Assembly (NCBI RefSeq): GCF_015714715.1
Contig: NZ_WAHS01000001.1
Span: 1,922,001 to 1,986,000, forward strand
Length of the DNA: 64,000 nucleotides
Origin: Aestuariivirga litoralis
GTDB taxonomy: Bacteria > Pseudomonadota > Alphaproteobacteria > Rhizobiales > Aestuariivirgaceae
Reading direction: 5' to 3'
How positions within the stretch are numbered: position 1 is the stretch's first letter; each line of letters opens with the position of its first letter. A model generated the notes under the pieces. That model made no database searches. It was not told the origin of the DNA and worked only from the letters and a program-made list of their open reading frames with translations. Positions 1-9,500 of the stretch are shown here, piece after piece. The position numbers were made by a program, and so were the translations under genes.

Positions 1-456
1 GGCAATTTTGTCGAACGTGCCGATTCCACTGCGCGCATCCTTGATGTGAAATATTTTATTCTGCTGCCGCGCCCCAGCGATGTGGGCAGTGATCTTGATC
101 TGCAGCAATGGGGCACAATTCTGCGCTCAGTTTCGGCGCATCGCTCCTATCGCTGGTTCTACCGCGACTCGAGCTACAAGCCCTGGCAGGTGGCGGAATT
201 CCTGATCTTGCGCGAGGAAATGCCGCGTTCGCTCACTTTCTCGTATCAGTGGATCAACACAGCACTGGGCGGCCTCGAAGAGCTTTATGGCAAGCGCTAT
301 GATTGCCACAACACTGCCGATCAAAGACTGCAGCAATTGCGCGGCAGCAACATGGATGAAATCTTCCGGCATGGCCTGCACGAATTCCTGCAGGATTTTC
401 TGTTCACCAACCAGCAGCTGTCGCAGTCCATCGCGCAGACGTTCAACTTCCCGTAA
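1..456 (+). CDS. alpha-E domain (DUF403) protein, C-terminal part
   Basis: The reading frame is open from the left edge, so the start lies outside the window and only about 151 C-terminal residues are seen; the family is usually about 310 residues. The visible start G-N-F-V-E-R-A-D-S-T-A-R matches the conserved helix of alpha-E proteins, and the rest is all-helical with no signal peptide. The biochemical role of the family is unsettled. It is commonly encoded with a circularly permuted ATP-grasp protein, a transglutaminase-like protein and the Anbu peptidase, and the last two follow here, which supports the call. Confidence 0.88.
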   Translation, partial: GNFVERADSTARILDVKYFILLPRPSDVGSDLDLQQWGTILRSVSAHRSYRWFYRDSSYKPWQVAEFLILREEMPRSLTFSYQWINTALGGLEELYGKRYDCHNTADQRLQQLRGSNMDEIFRHGLHEFLQDFLFTNQQLSQSIAQTFNFP

Positions 457-460
457 ACCC

Positions 461-1264
461 ATGCGCCTCATCGTCACCCACAGCACGCATTACACCTATC
501 AGTCGAGTGTCGACTATTCGGTCCAGCGCCTGCTGCTCACGCCGCTGTCCTTCAAGGGCCAGAAGGTTGAGAGCTGGCGCGTCACTGCGCCGGGCATTGA
601 AGGCGCGATGCAATACCGCGATGCGTTTGGCAATCAAGTGCATCTGATCACCGCGATCAAGCCCAAGGGTTCTTATTCCATCGTGGCCGAAGGTGTTGTC
701 GATGTGCAGGACATGACCGGTCTGGTGCAGGGCCTTTCCAACATGGTGCCGGATTATGTTTATCTGCGGCAGGTGCCGAATACCAAACCCAGCGATGCGA
801 TGCTGGACATGCAGGCGCAATTCAAGACCAAGCCGGGAGACACGCTGGCCTTCCTGCATGAATTGATGGCGGCGGTGCATGGTGCGGTGGCTTATGAAAC
901 CGGCACAACCGATTCATTGACCACAGGGGCTGAAGCCTTCGCGCAGGGGCGCGGCGTGTGCCAGGATCATGCGCATATTTTTATTGGCTTGGCGCGGGCC
1001 AGTGGCATTCCGACGCGCTATGTGACTGGCTATCTGATTGCCGAGGGCACGGCATCAGCATCGCACGCCTGGGCCGAAGCGATGGTGCCCAATCTGGGCT
1101 GGGTGGGCTTTGATGCCGCCAATGACACCTGCCCCACCGATCATTATATCCGCGTGGCCTGCGGACTGGACGCGGCGGGCACAGCACCAGTGCGCGGCAG
1201 CCGCAGGGGCGGCAATATCGAGCAAATGACAGTTGAAGTGCGCGTGGAAATGGCACAACAGTAG
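461..1264 (+). CDS. transglutaminase-like cysteine peptidase family protein
   Basis: This 267-residue protein has the N-terminal beta domain of bacterial transglutaminase-like proteins (a start of the type RLxxTHxTHYxY) and then the catalytic core. The expected triad is visible: Cys167 in GRGVCQDHAH, His202 in SHAWAE and Asp218 in GFDAAN. I chose the ATG 4 bases after the alpha-E stop because the family motif begins there; the frame is open further upstream but overlaps the alpha-E gene. It probably acts as an amidase or peptidase on an unknown peptide substrate together with its neighbours in the Anbu cluster. The family is certain; the substrate is unknown. Confidence 0.9.
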   Translation: MRLIVTHSTHYTYQSSVDYSVQRLLLTPLSFKGQKVESWRVTAPGIEGAMQYRDAFGNQVHLITAIKPKGSYSIVAEGVVDVQDMTGLVQGLSNMVPDYVYLRQVPNTKPSDAMLDMQAQFKTKPGDTLAFLHELMAAVHGAVAYETGTTDSLTTGAEAFAQGRGVCQDHAHIFIGLARASGIPTRYVTGYLIAEGTASASHAWAEAMVPNLGWVGFDAANDTCPTDHYIRVACGLDAAGTAPVRGSRRGGNIEQMTVEVRVEMAQQ

Positions 1265-1293
1265 CGCCGAAATTTGACTGCCTTGGGGATTCG

Positions 1294-2031
1294 ATGACTT
1301 ACTGCGTGGGGCTGCTGATTGACGAAGGCCTGGTGATGGCTGCTGATACGCGCACCAATGCCGGCCTGGACAATGTGGGCAAATTCAAAAAACTTCACAC
1401 TTGGGCCAAGCCCGGCGAGCGGGTTTTCGTGCTGCTGACCGCAGGCAATCTGGCGGTGACGCAAGCGGTGACCAGCCTGCTCGAAGAATCGATGCTGGGG
1501 CCGAAGGCCACTAAAAATCCCGACAGCTTGTTCGCGGCGAAGACCATGTTTCAGGCGGCGCGCATCATCGGCAAGGCGATCCGCGAAGTGCGCCGCATTG
1601 ATGGCGAACATCTGGGCGCGCGCGGCGAAGCGTTTTCCGCCAGCTTCATTTTCGGCGGGCAGATCGGCAAGGAGCGGCCGCGCTTGTTCCAGATTTATAC
1701 TGAAGGTAATTTCATTGAGGCCACGGTGGACACGCCCTTCTTCCAGATCGGGGAGCATAAATATGGCAAGCCCATCCTTGACCGGGTGGCTGATGCCAAG
1801 ATGCCGCTCGGTGAAGCGGCCAAGATGATCCTGATTTCGTTTGATTCCACCTTGCGCTCAAACCTGAGCGTAGGCCTGCCGATTGACATGCTGACTTATG
1901 AGAACGGCAGTTTGAAATTCGAGCATGTGAAGCGCATCGGGCAGGACGACCCGTATTTCCGCATGGTGTCGGGCGAATGGTCGAAGGCGCTCAGGGTCGC
2001 GTTCAAAAATATCGAGCCGTTTGATATTTAG
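1294..2031 (+). CDS. Anbu / proteasome-type peptidase (bacterial proteasome homologue)
   Basis: This 245-residue Ntn-hydrolase-fold protein begins M-T-Y-C-V-G-L-L. After removal of Met, Thr1 would be the nucleophile, with Asp17 (in A-A-D-T-R-T-N-A-G) and a Lys near position 32 as in proteasome beta subunits. The N-A-G-L-D-N stretch is typical of Anbu, the third bacterial proteasome-like family beside HslV and the 20S type. It follows the alpha-E and transglutaminase genes, the usual Anbu context. Its stop overlaps by 4 bases the stop of the convergent metallophosphoesterase gene. Activity and substrates of Anbu remain debated. Confidence 0.9.
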   Translation: MTYCVGLLIDEGLVMAADTRTNAGLDNVGKFKKLHTWAKPGERVFVLLTAGNLAVTQAVTSLLEESMLGPKATKNPDSLFAAKTMFQAARIIGKAIREVRRIDGEHLGARGEAFSASFIFGGQIGKERPRLFQIYTEGNFIEATVDTPFFQIGEHKYGKPILDRVADAKMPLGEAAKMILISFDSTLRSNLSVGLPIDMLTYENGSLKFEHVKRIGQDDPYFRMVSGEWSKALRVAFKNIEPFDI

Positions 2032-2879
2032 ATCCCGCTGACGGCCAGACCTGAAAACGCGTCGCTGACTTGCGCGCGCGACACGATGGGCTGCGGTGCT
2101 TGTTCTTCGACCGCTGCAGGCTCGGCATGATCGGCCCAGTTCAGAATTTCCCAGCGGCCGTCAAAATGCTCCACCAAGGCGGTGCAGCTTTCCACCCAGT
2201 CGCCATCATTGAGATAGTGGATGCCATCGATCATGCGATCATCTGGCGTATGGATATGGCCGCAAATCACGCCCTGGCAATTGCGCGCATGGGCTTCTTT
2301 CACCACAACGGTTTCAAAGCGGGAAATGAACTCCACCGCCTTCTTCACCTTGTGCTTGATGTAAGCCGAAAGCGACCAATGGCCGAGGCCGAAGAGCTTG
2401 CGGCACCACAGGATCACCACATTGAGATCCATCAGGCGTTCGTAAGCCCAGTCGCCCATCTTGGCGAGCCACGAAGCGAAATAGATCACGTTGTCAAACT
2501 TGTCGCCATGCAGCACCAGATAGCGCTTGCCGGTGGCAGAGATGTGCACGGTTTCATTCAACACCGCGACACGGCCAAATCGATGCCCCAAGAACTGGCG
2601 GAAATTTTCGTCATGGTTGCCCGGCAGGTAAATCACGCGCGCACCTTTGCGGGCCTTGCGCAGAAGCTTCTGGACCACGTCATTCTGTTTCTGGTTCCAG
2701 TACCAGTGCTTTTTCAGCGACCATGAATCGATAATGTCACCGACCAGATAGAGATAATCACTCTCCGTTTGCTTCAAAAAATCGAGGATCAAATCGCAGC
2801 GCGCGCGCCTGGTTCCCAGATGAAGATCGGAGATGAAAATGGCGCGGAAGCGCCGCGTCGGTGTGGCGAGCTGGTCCAT
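2028..2879 (-). CDS. calcineurin-like metallophosphoesterase, probable PlcP phospholipase C
   Basis: This 283-residue protein has the full metal-binding set: DLH at 18-20, GD at 47-48, GNHDE at 87-91, HGD at 124-126 and GHIH at 207-210. Automated labels would be UDP-2,3-diacylglucosamine diphosphatase (LpxH-like). The divergent btaA/btaB pair and the conserved stretches NDVVQKLLRKARKGAR and GDWVESCTALVEHFDG favour PlcP, the phosphate-starvation phospholipase C that makes diacylglycerol from phosphatidylcholine in Sinorhizobium. That assignment is inference from my memory of the family and from context. No signal peptide is seen, so it is probably cytoplasmic or at the inner face of the membrane. 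Confidence 0.78.
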   Translation of the reverse strand: MDQLATPTRRFRAIFISDLHLGTRRARCDLILDFLKQTESDYLYLVGDIIDSWSLKKHWYWNQKQNDVVQKLLRKARKGARVIYLPGNHDENFRQFLGHRFGRVAVLNETVHISATGKRYLVLHGDKFDNVIYFASWLAKMGDWAYERLMDLNVVILWCRKLFGLGHWSLSAYIKHKVKKAVEFISRFETVVVKEAHARNCQGVICGHIHTPDDRMIDGIHYLNDGDWVESCTALVEHFDGRWEILNWADHAEPAAVEEQAPQPIVSRAQVSDAFSGLAVSGI

Positions 2880-2927
2880 GATCCGCGCTTTGGCCGCTTC
2901 GCATGAAAGTTTGATGACGAAAATTCC

Positions 2928-2945
2928 GTGACCGAATCGTCACAG
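2928..2945 (-). promoter_or_regulatory. candidate Pho box between plcP-like gene and btaA
   Basis: On the minus strand the bases read CTGTGAC-GATT-CGGTCAC, two heptamers 11 bases apart. Each matches 5 of 7 positions of the alphaproteobacterial PhoB half-site CTGTCAT. The same stretch is an inverted repeat, GTGAC-N6-GTCAC. It sits about 50 bases from the plcP-like start and 40 from the btaA start, where a shared phosphate-starvation control would be expected. The match is imperfect and no clear -10 element follows. Confidence 0.3.
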
Positions 2946-2984
2946 AGAAGCCTTAGCGCGGTCACCAAATTGAAGGGGAATTGC

Positions 2985-4220
2985 ATGACCATTGACGCCA
3001 TCTCTTCACATAGCACCAAACATCTGGTGCTTGACGCCGTGGGCCCCGGCAGCGGCTTTGGCTGGCGCGGCTTGCAGGAGCGGCTGTTTGCCTATCTGTT
3101 CCGCGGGCTGGTTTACGCGCAAATCTGGGAAGACCCTGAAGTCGATATGGCGGCGATGGAACTGCAGCCGCATCACCATGTGGTGACGATCGCTTCGGGC
3201 GGCTGCAATGCGCTGAGCTATTTGATGGCGGGGCCGGCGCGGGTGACGGCCGTTGATCTCAACCGGGCGCATGTGGCGCTGGTGCGGCTGAAAATCGCGG
3301 GTGCCAAATATTTGCCGAATAGCGAAAGCTTCTACCGCTTTTTCGGCGAGGCTGATGATGCGGCCAATCCTGATCTTTATCGCCGCTTCCTTGCCAGCCA
3401 GATTGACAACGAAACGCGCGCCTATTGGGAAGGGCGCAATCTGTGGGGCCAGAAGCGCATCGACGGGTTTGCGAAAAACATCTATCGTCGCGGGCTGCTC
3501 GGCAAGTTCATCGGTGCGGGCCACATGGCGGCGCGCTTTTATGGCTTGAACCTGCAGAGCTTTCTGGACTGCCAGGATCTGGGCGAACAGCGCGCTTATT
3601 TCCATCAGCATATCAGCCCGCTGTTTACGCGCCGCCTGGTCAAGCGTGTGACCAAATCGCCGATGGCGCTGTTTGGCCTGGGCATTCCGCCGGCACAATA
3701 TGATGCGTTATCTGGCGGCGGCAATATGGGCGAGGTTTTGTACGAGCGCCTGCGCCGCCTCACTTGCGATTATCCGCTGAGCGAAAATTATTTTGCCTGG
3801 CAGGCTTTTGGCCGCGCCTATGCGCCGGACGCTTCGGGCCCACTGCCGCCCTATCTGCAAGAAAAGAATTTCGATGTGCTGCGTGACCGCGCCTCGCGTC
3901 TCAGCGTGCATCAGGCGAACATGACGCATGTGCTGGCGCAGGCCCCGTCGGCCAGCGTGGACCGGGTGGTTCTGCTTGATGCGCAGGACTGGATGACGGA
4001 CGAACAGCTCAATGCCCTGTGGTGTGCGATCACCGCGGCGGCTGCGCCGGGTGCGCGGGTCATTTTCCGCACGGCTGGCGCTGATACAATCTTGCCGGGC
4101 CGATTGACGGAAGATGTGCTGTCACGCTGGACTTATCTTGAGAAGAAGTCAGCCGATCTCCATACCCGCGACCGGTCTTCCATCTATGGGGGCTTCCATG
4201 TCTACGAACTCAAGGCTTGA
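2985..4220 (+). CDS. btaA: BtaA-like S-adenosylmethionine:diacylglycerol 3-amino-3-carboxypropyltransferase (DUF3419)
   Basis: This 411-residue DUF3419 protein would move the 3-amino-3-carboxypropyl group of SAM onto diacylglycerol, making diacylglycerylhomoserine, the first step of betaine lipid synthesis. The N-terminal L-V-Y-A-Q-I-W-E-D-P stretch and the SAM-binding T-I-A-S-G-G-C-N (about residues 68-75), followed by A-V-D-L-N, are hallmarks of BtaA. The ATG is preceded by AAGGGG about 8 bases upstream; the frame extends 19 codons further without a better site. btaB overlaps its 3' end, so the two are translationally coupled. Confidence 0.9.
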   Translation: MTIDAISSHSTKHLVLDAVGPGSGFGWRGLQERLFAYLFRGLVYAQIWEDPEVDMAAMELQPHHHVVTIASGGCNALSYLMAGPARVTAVDLNRAHVALVRLKIAGAKYLPNSESFYRFFGEADDAANPDLYRRFLASQIDNETRAYWEGRNLWGQKRIDGFAKNIYRRGLLGKFIGAGHMAARFYGLNLQSFLDCQDLGEQRAYFHQHISPLFTRRLVKRVTKSPMALFGLGIPPAQYDALSGGGNMGEVLYERLRRLTCDYPLSENYFAWQAFGRAYAPDASGPLPPYLQEKNFDVLRDRASRLSVHQANMTHVLAQAPSASVDRVVLLDAQDWMTDEQLNALWCAITAAAAPGARVIFRTAGADTILPGRLTEDVLSRWTYLEKKSADLHTRDRSSIYGGFHVYELKA

Positions 4221-4848
4221 GGCGGACTCACTTGCCCATGCCGAAAGCATGGACCGCATCTATGGTGTGCAGCGGCATTTCTATGATGCCACGCGCGCTT
4301 ATTATCTACTGGGCCGCGACCGGATGCTGGATCAGCTTGATCTCGCGCCCGGCGAGACGGCGCTTGAGATCGGCTGTGGCACAGGGCGCAATCTGATCGG
4401 CGCGGCGCGGCGCTATCCTCAGGCAAAGTTTTTTGGCTTCGATATTTCATCGGAGATGCTACGCAGCGCGGAGCGTTCCACTGCAGGCGCAAACAACATC
4501 ACGCTCGCGCTTGGTGATGCCACGCAGTTCAATGCTACCACCATGTTCGGACAAGCGCAGTTTGACCGGCTTTATTTCTCCTACACGCTGTCGATGATTC
4601 CGGATTGGCAGGCTGCACTCACCCAGGCCTTCGCTGCGGTGAAGCCGGGTGGCGCGCTGCATGTGGTGGATTTTGGTGACTGTGCGCACCTGCCCGGCTG
4701 GTTCAAGCGCGGGCTCTACTCTTGGCTGGCGCAGTTTCATGTGACACCGCGCCTTGCACTTGAGGATGCGCTGAAACACTTGGGCCGCGCGGAGATCGCA
4801 CGGCCCTATCGTTCTTATGCACTGATCGCGAAAGTCGTGAAGACTTAG
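4198..4848 (+). CDS. btaB: BtaB-like SAM-dependent N-methyltransferase
   Basis: This 216-residue class I methyltransferase has motif I E-I-G-C-G-T-G at residues 57-63. In betaine lipid synthesis BtaB adds three methyl groups to diacylglycerylhomoserine to give DGTS. I chose the ATG that overlaps the last 23 bases of btaA, preceded by a run of five G; another ATG lies 12 bases upstream. A generic methyltransferase label would also fit the sequence alone, but coupling to btaA makes BtaB the best reading. Its stop overlaps the MFS gene stop by 4 bases. Confidence 0.87.
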   Translation: MSTNSRLEADSLAHAESMDRIYGVQRHFYDATRAYYLLGRDRMLDQLDLAPGETALEIGCGTGRNLIGAARRYPQAKFFGFDISSEMLRSAERSTAGANNITLALGDATQFNATTMFGQAQFDRLYFSYTLSMIPDWQAALTQAFAAVKPGGALHVVDFGDCAHLPGWFKRGLYSWLAQFHVTPRLALEDALKHLGRAEIARPYRSYALIAKVVKT

Positions 4849-6059
4849 GCGACAATTGCACTCGGCATTTGTGGCTTGGCCATGGGCCGGAAAGCCAGGA
4901 TCGTGAGGAAGGACGCAAGGCCCATGCCTGCGGCACCGGCATAGAGCCAGAAATAGCTGGCGAATTGATCATAGATCAGGCCACCAGCCAAAGGCCCCAG
5001 CGCCATGCCCAAACCACCTGCGGCTGAAATGCCGCCGATGATGGTGCCCATCATGCTGACCGGGAAATTCTCGCGCGCCAGTGCCGAGTATAGCGGCATC
5101 ACGCCGGCATAGGTGAAGCCGAAGAGCGCGGCCACCACATAGAAGCCCGGCAGCTGCCCGACGAAGGCGTAGCACAAAGCCAGAATGGCTTGCGCGAGAA
5201 GGCCCACAGCCACCACCTGCTTGGCACCGAATTTATCGCCTGCAAGGCCAAAGACCAAACGCCCACCCATGCCCGCGAGACCCTCAACCGTATAGATCGT
5301 GCTGGCCAGAACGAGAGGAATACCGCAGGTCATGGCATAGCTGATCGTATGGATGATCGGGCCCGAATGGGTGGCGCAGCAGAAGAAGTTGGTGAGCGCA
5401 AGAATGACAAAGGGTGGCGATTTCAGCGCGTCGCCTATCGACATTTGCGGACCTGCCGCAGCGTTTGGAGCAGCGCCTTGCGCCATCGCTTCGAGGACAG
5501 GCGGGCGGCGGATGAAGAAGGACAAAGGCACCATGGTGGCGCCGACGATCACAGCCATAGTGAGCATAGATACGCGCCAGTCATGATGAGTGATCAGCCA
5601 GCTGGCCAGCGGCGTCATGGTGGCGGGAGCAAGCCCCATGCCGGCCGAGACAAGCGAGACGGCAAGCGCCACGCGCGTGTCAAACCAGCCCGCCACGGTG
5701 GCCATCAGCGGCGCCATGATGGCCGATGCGGCAACACCCGCGAACACGCCGTAGAACAGCTGAAAGAGCGGAAGCGATGGCGCTTGCGACGCCAATGCCA
5801 GACCGACCGCCAGCAAGGCCGAGCCGCTCAATACCACTTTGAAGGGGCCGAGCCTGTCGGTCAGCGTGCCGGAGATGAAGCCGCCGAACGCCATGGAGAG
5901 AAACGCGATGGTCATGGCGGCGGAAATGCCGGTATGCGACCATTTCGATTGTTCGGCCATGGTGGTGATGAAAACCGGCAGAGCGAACAGCGCGCCCATG
6001 GCGATGCAGCCGATGAGACCGCCCACCGCCACGATCACCCAACGATAAGAATTTTGCAT
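4845..6059 (-). CDS. MFS transporter
   Basis: This 404-residue protein has about 12 hydrophobic segments and the MFS inter-helix motif G-x-L-x-D-R-x-G in G-T-L-T-D-R-L-G-P between helices 2 and 3. It resembles the oxalate/formate antiporter-like (OFA) and monocarboxylate groups, but the substrate cannot be read from sequence. I prefer the inner start at 6059, which has GGGAG 6 bases upstream; an upstream ATG at 6086 has no ribosome site and lies only 5 bases from the palindromic operator. It is divergent from a marR gene, which probably represses it. Confidence 0.85.
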   Translation of the reverse strand: MQNSYRWVIVAVGGLIGCIAMGALFALPVFITTMAEQSKWSHTGISAAMTIAFLSMAFGGFISGTLTDRLGPFKVVLSGSALLAVGLALASQAPSLPLFQLFYGVFAGVAASAIMAPLMATVAGWFDTRVALAVSLVSAGMGLAPATMTPLASWLITHHDWRVSMLTMAVIVGATMVPLSFFIRRPPVLEAMAQGAAPNAAAGPQMSIGDALKSPPFVILALTNFFCCATHSGPIIHTISYAMTCGIPLVLASTIYTVEGLAGMGGRLVFGLAGDKFGAKQVVAVGLLAQAILALCYAFVGQLPGFYVVAALFGFTYAGVMPLYSALARENFPVSMMGTIIGGISAAGGLGMALGPLAGGLIYDQFASYFWLYAGAAGMGLASFLTILAFRPMAKPQMPSAIVA

Positions 6060-6090
6060 GGCTTGCTCCCAGTACTTGTGCTTCATTGAT

Positions 6091-6108
6091 TATGTTGATA
6101 TCAACATA
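6091..6108. promoter_or_regulatory. 18-bp perfect palindrome, probable MarR operator
   Basis: TATGTTGATATCAACATA is a perfect palindrome lying exactly between the divergent MFS and marR genes. It ends 2 bases before the marR ATG. Dyads of this size between a MarR gene and its divergent target are typical operators, so autorepression and repression of the transporter are expected. Confidence 0.75.
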
Positions 6109-6110
6109 TT

Positions 6111-6563
6111 ATGAAGCAGGATGCAAGTGGGCTGCCGGTCGATGTGGTTTTTGAGGTACGGGACCGCTGCCTGTGCCTGGCCACGCAGCGTGCCGCCCGC
6201 AAACTGGCCCGGCGGTTTGACATTGCATTTCGCCCGCTGGGCCTGACCCATGGACAATTCTCTATGATGGTGGCGCTGAATGCCAAGCGGCCGTGGAGCA
6301 TGATGGAACTGGCCAGTTTTCTCGGCATGGACCGCACCACACTCACCGCAGGCGTTGCCACGCTGGCCCGGCGCAAACTGGTGAAGCGCGTGGTTGATCC
6401 GGAGGACCAGCGCAGCAAGCAGGTGTTCTTGACACCAGCCGGGCAGAAGCTCATCGCGCAAGCCGTGCCGATCTGGCGGGCAGAGCATGCAAAACTCGAT
6501 CGGGAAATTACCATGCCCGTCGCAGATCAGGCGCGCGCTTCGATGATGCGGCTTTCGGCTTAG
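6111..6563 (+). CDS. MarR family transcriptional regulator
   Basis: This 150-residue protein has the MarR winged helix: W-S-M-M-E-L-A-S-F-L-G-M-D-R-T-T-L-T (about 62-79) and the wing D-P-E-D-Q-R-S-K-Q-V (about 95-104). The ATG at 6111 has no ribosome site and the operator palindrome abuts it, so the mRNA may be leaderless or the true start may be a later GTG. The divergent MFS gene is the likely target. The ligand is unknown. Its stop overlaps the putA stop by 4 bases. Confidence 0.88.
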   Translation: MKQDASGLPVDVVFEVRDRCLCLATQRAARKLARRFDIAFRPLGLTHGQFSMMVALNAKRPWSMMELASFLGMDRTTLTAGVATLARRKLVKRVVDPEDQRSKQVFLTPAGQKLIAQAVPIWRAEHAKLDREITMPVADQARASMMRLSA

Positions 6564-9500
6564 CCGATGGCCATCAAACTCGCATTGCCACCGGCAGCGG
6601 TGGTGTTGATCGAGGTTGAGGTTTCGGCCATCAGCCAGGCGGGATCATAAGGCGCGCTTTGCGCGAGGATCACCGGGCCGGGCAAGGCGGCCAGCGCCTC
6701 CAGCAAACTGCGCAGCGCCGCGCCTTCGGCTTCAACCAGAGCCGCCGTGTAGGGACCTGATGTTTGCCATGGCGCATTGAGGCGCAAGGCCTCAGGCACT
6801 TTGAGCTTTGGCGATGCGGAGACCACGGCTTCATTGCCGGTTTCGGCAATCAGGCGCAGTTGTTCGGCGAGGCCTTTCTCGGTCTGCGGCAGGCAGAGAA
6901 CGCGGCCACGCGGGGCCAGCTTGTACAAATTGCGCTCACCCACCGGGCCGAGCAATTCGATTTCCGTTTTGGGCATCGCAGGCGCTGCGCCGCGCACCAG
7001 ACGATGCAGATAGAGCGGCCCGCCGGCCTTGGGGCCGGTGCCGGACAGGCCGTGACCACCGAAGGGTTGCACACCGACGACGGCACCAATGGTGTTGCGG
7101 TTCACATAGACATTGCCAGCATGGACGCGCGCCGTGACATCTGCCACGGTTTCATCGAGCCGCGTATGCAGGCCGAAGGTGAGGCCGTAGCCCGTTCCAT
7201 TTACCTCGTCGATGAGTTGGCCCAGATCATCGCGCGCAAAGCGCAGCACATGCAGCACGGGACCAAAGACCTCGCGCTGCAATTCGGACATGGATGAAAT
7301 CTCGATCAGAGTGGGCGCCACGAATGAGCCTTGGCTGGTTTCAGAATCCATCTCAACGCGCGTTACCGGGTGATCCTTGTCGGCCATCGCGCTCACATGG
7401 CGTTCGATATTGGTTTGCGCTTCTGCCGTGATGATCGGGCCCACATCGGCGCTGAGGGTGGACGTGTTGCCCACGCGTAATTCCTGCATCGCGCCCTTCA
7501 GCATGTCGAGCGTGCGGTCGGCGACGTCTTCCTGCAGACAGAGCACGCGCAAAGCCGAGCAGCGCTGGCCCGCACTGTCAAAAGCCGAGGCAATCACATC
7601 GCCTACCACCTGTTCGGCGAGGGCGGAGGAATCGACGATCATCGCATTCTGCCCGCCGGTTTCGGCGATCAGTGGAATGGGGCGGCCTTCAGCGGAAAGC
7701 CGCTTCGATAGTGTGGCATTGATCAGGCGCGCGACTTCGGTGGAGCCGGTGAACATCACGCCTTGAGTCTCAGGTGCTGCGACCAGTGCCGCACCGATGG
7801 CGCCATCACCGGGCAGGAATTGCAAAACGTCTTTCGGCACACCGGCCTGATGCAACAGCTTCACGGCCTCGTATGCGATGAGCGGCGTTTCCTCTGCCGG
7901 CTTGGCCAGCACCGCATTGCCTGCCACTAAGGCGGCGGAGACTTGGCCCAGGAAAATCGCCAGCGGGAAATTCCATGGGCTGATGCAAGTGATGACACCG
8001 AGGCCCTGCTTACCTTGCAAATGGGTGCGCGCTTCGGCGGCGTAGTAGCGCAGGAAATCCACTGCTTCGCGCACTTCAGCTATCGCATTGGCGGCGCTCT
8101 TTCCGGCCTCGCGCATGATGAGGCCCATGAGTTCCATCATGTTGGCTTCCAGCAAGTCGGCGGCGGTTTCGAGCATTGCGGCGCGGTCTGCAGACGGTTT
8201 TGCGCTCCATGCCGAGTAAGCAACGGCGGCGGATTTCGCTGCGGCGGATACTTCGGTGGCGCTCATTTCGGCAACGGTGCCGACTTGATCTGCGTTGTTG
8301 GAAGGATTGAACACGGCGCGCGCCTTGGCGGCTTTCGCCTTGCTGGCGAGCAGCGGTTTTGCATCCCAGCTTTTGGCGGCGCTCAAGGCCAGTGCCTTGG
8401 CTAGTTCCGCGAGCGCACCTTCATTGGCGAGGTCTATGCCTTTGGAATTCGCACGCGCGCCGAAGATGGAACGGGGTGCCAAGATCGCCTCATGCGCGGC
8501 ACCCAATGGCGAAATATGGCTGGCGGCTTCTGCCGGGTCGGCCAGCAATTCATCCACCGATACATCTTCATCGGCGATGCGGTTCACGAAGCTGGAATTG
8601 GCGCCATTCTCCAACAGGCGGCGCACGAGGTAAGCCAGCAGCGTTTCATGCGTGCCGACTGGTGCATAGATGCGGCAGGGACGGGCGAGGCCTGACTTTC
8701 CCACCACTTGATCATAAAGCGGCTCGCCCATGCCATGCAGGCACTGGAATTCATAATCGCCGAGGCGGAAATCATCGCCCGCCATGTGATAGATGCTGGC
8801 CAGGCTTTGTGCATTGTGGGTGGCGAATTGCGGGAAGACGGCATCGCGTGCTGCCAGCAGTTTTTTGGCGCAGGCGATGTAGGACACATCGGTGTAGATC
8901 TTGCGCGTGTAAACGGGGAAGCCTTCCAGGCCATCAACCTGGGCGCGCTTGATCTCGCTGTCCCAATAGGCGCCCTTCACCAAACGCACCATGATGCGGC
9001 GGCCACTGCGGCGGGCGAGATCTATGATGAAATCGAGCACGAAGGGGCAGCGTTTGCCGTAAGCCTGCACGACGAAGCCAAGGCCGTTCCAGTTTTTCAA
9101 TTCTGGATCGAAGCTGAGGCTTTCGAGAAGATCGAGCGAGAGTTCCAGACGGTCGGCTTCTTCGGCGTCAATGTTGAAACCGATATTGTAGCTCTTGGCG
9201 ATGGCCGCGAGTTTCACCACGCGCGGCAGCAGCTCGTTCATCACGCGGGCGGCTTGTGATCTGGCATAGCGCGGATGCAGTGCTGACAGCTTGATGGAAA
9301 TGCCGTCGCCGGCATAGGGCCCCTCGCCCGCGCTTTTACCGATGGCGTGGATGGCGGCTTCGTAGGATGCGTAATAGCGCCGCGCATCGTCTTCGGTGGT
9401 GGCGGCTTCGCCCAGCATGTCGAAGGAAAAGCGGTAGCCCTTGTCATGGCGCTTCGCCGCATTGGCCAAGGCTTCCTCGATGGTTTGGCCGGTGACGAAT

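Noticed and set aside
5190-6089. 299-codon open frame antisense to the MFS gene
   Set aside because: Composition is low-complexity H/R/G/D-rich, typical of a shadow frame of a GC-rich membrane protein gene.
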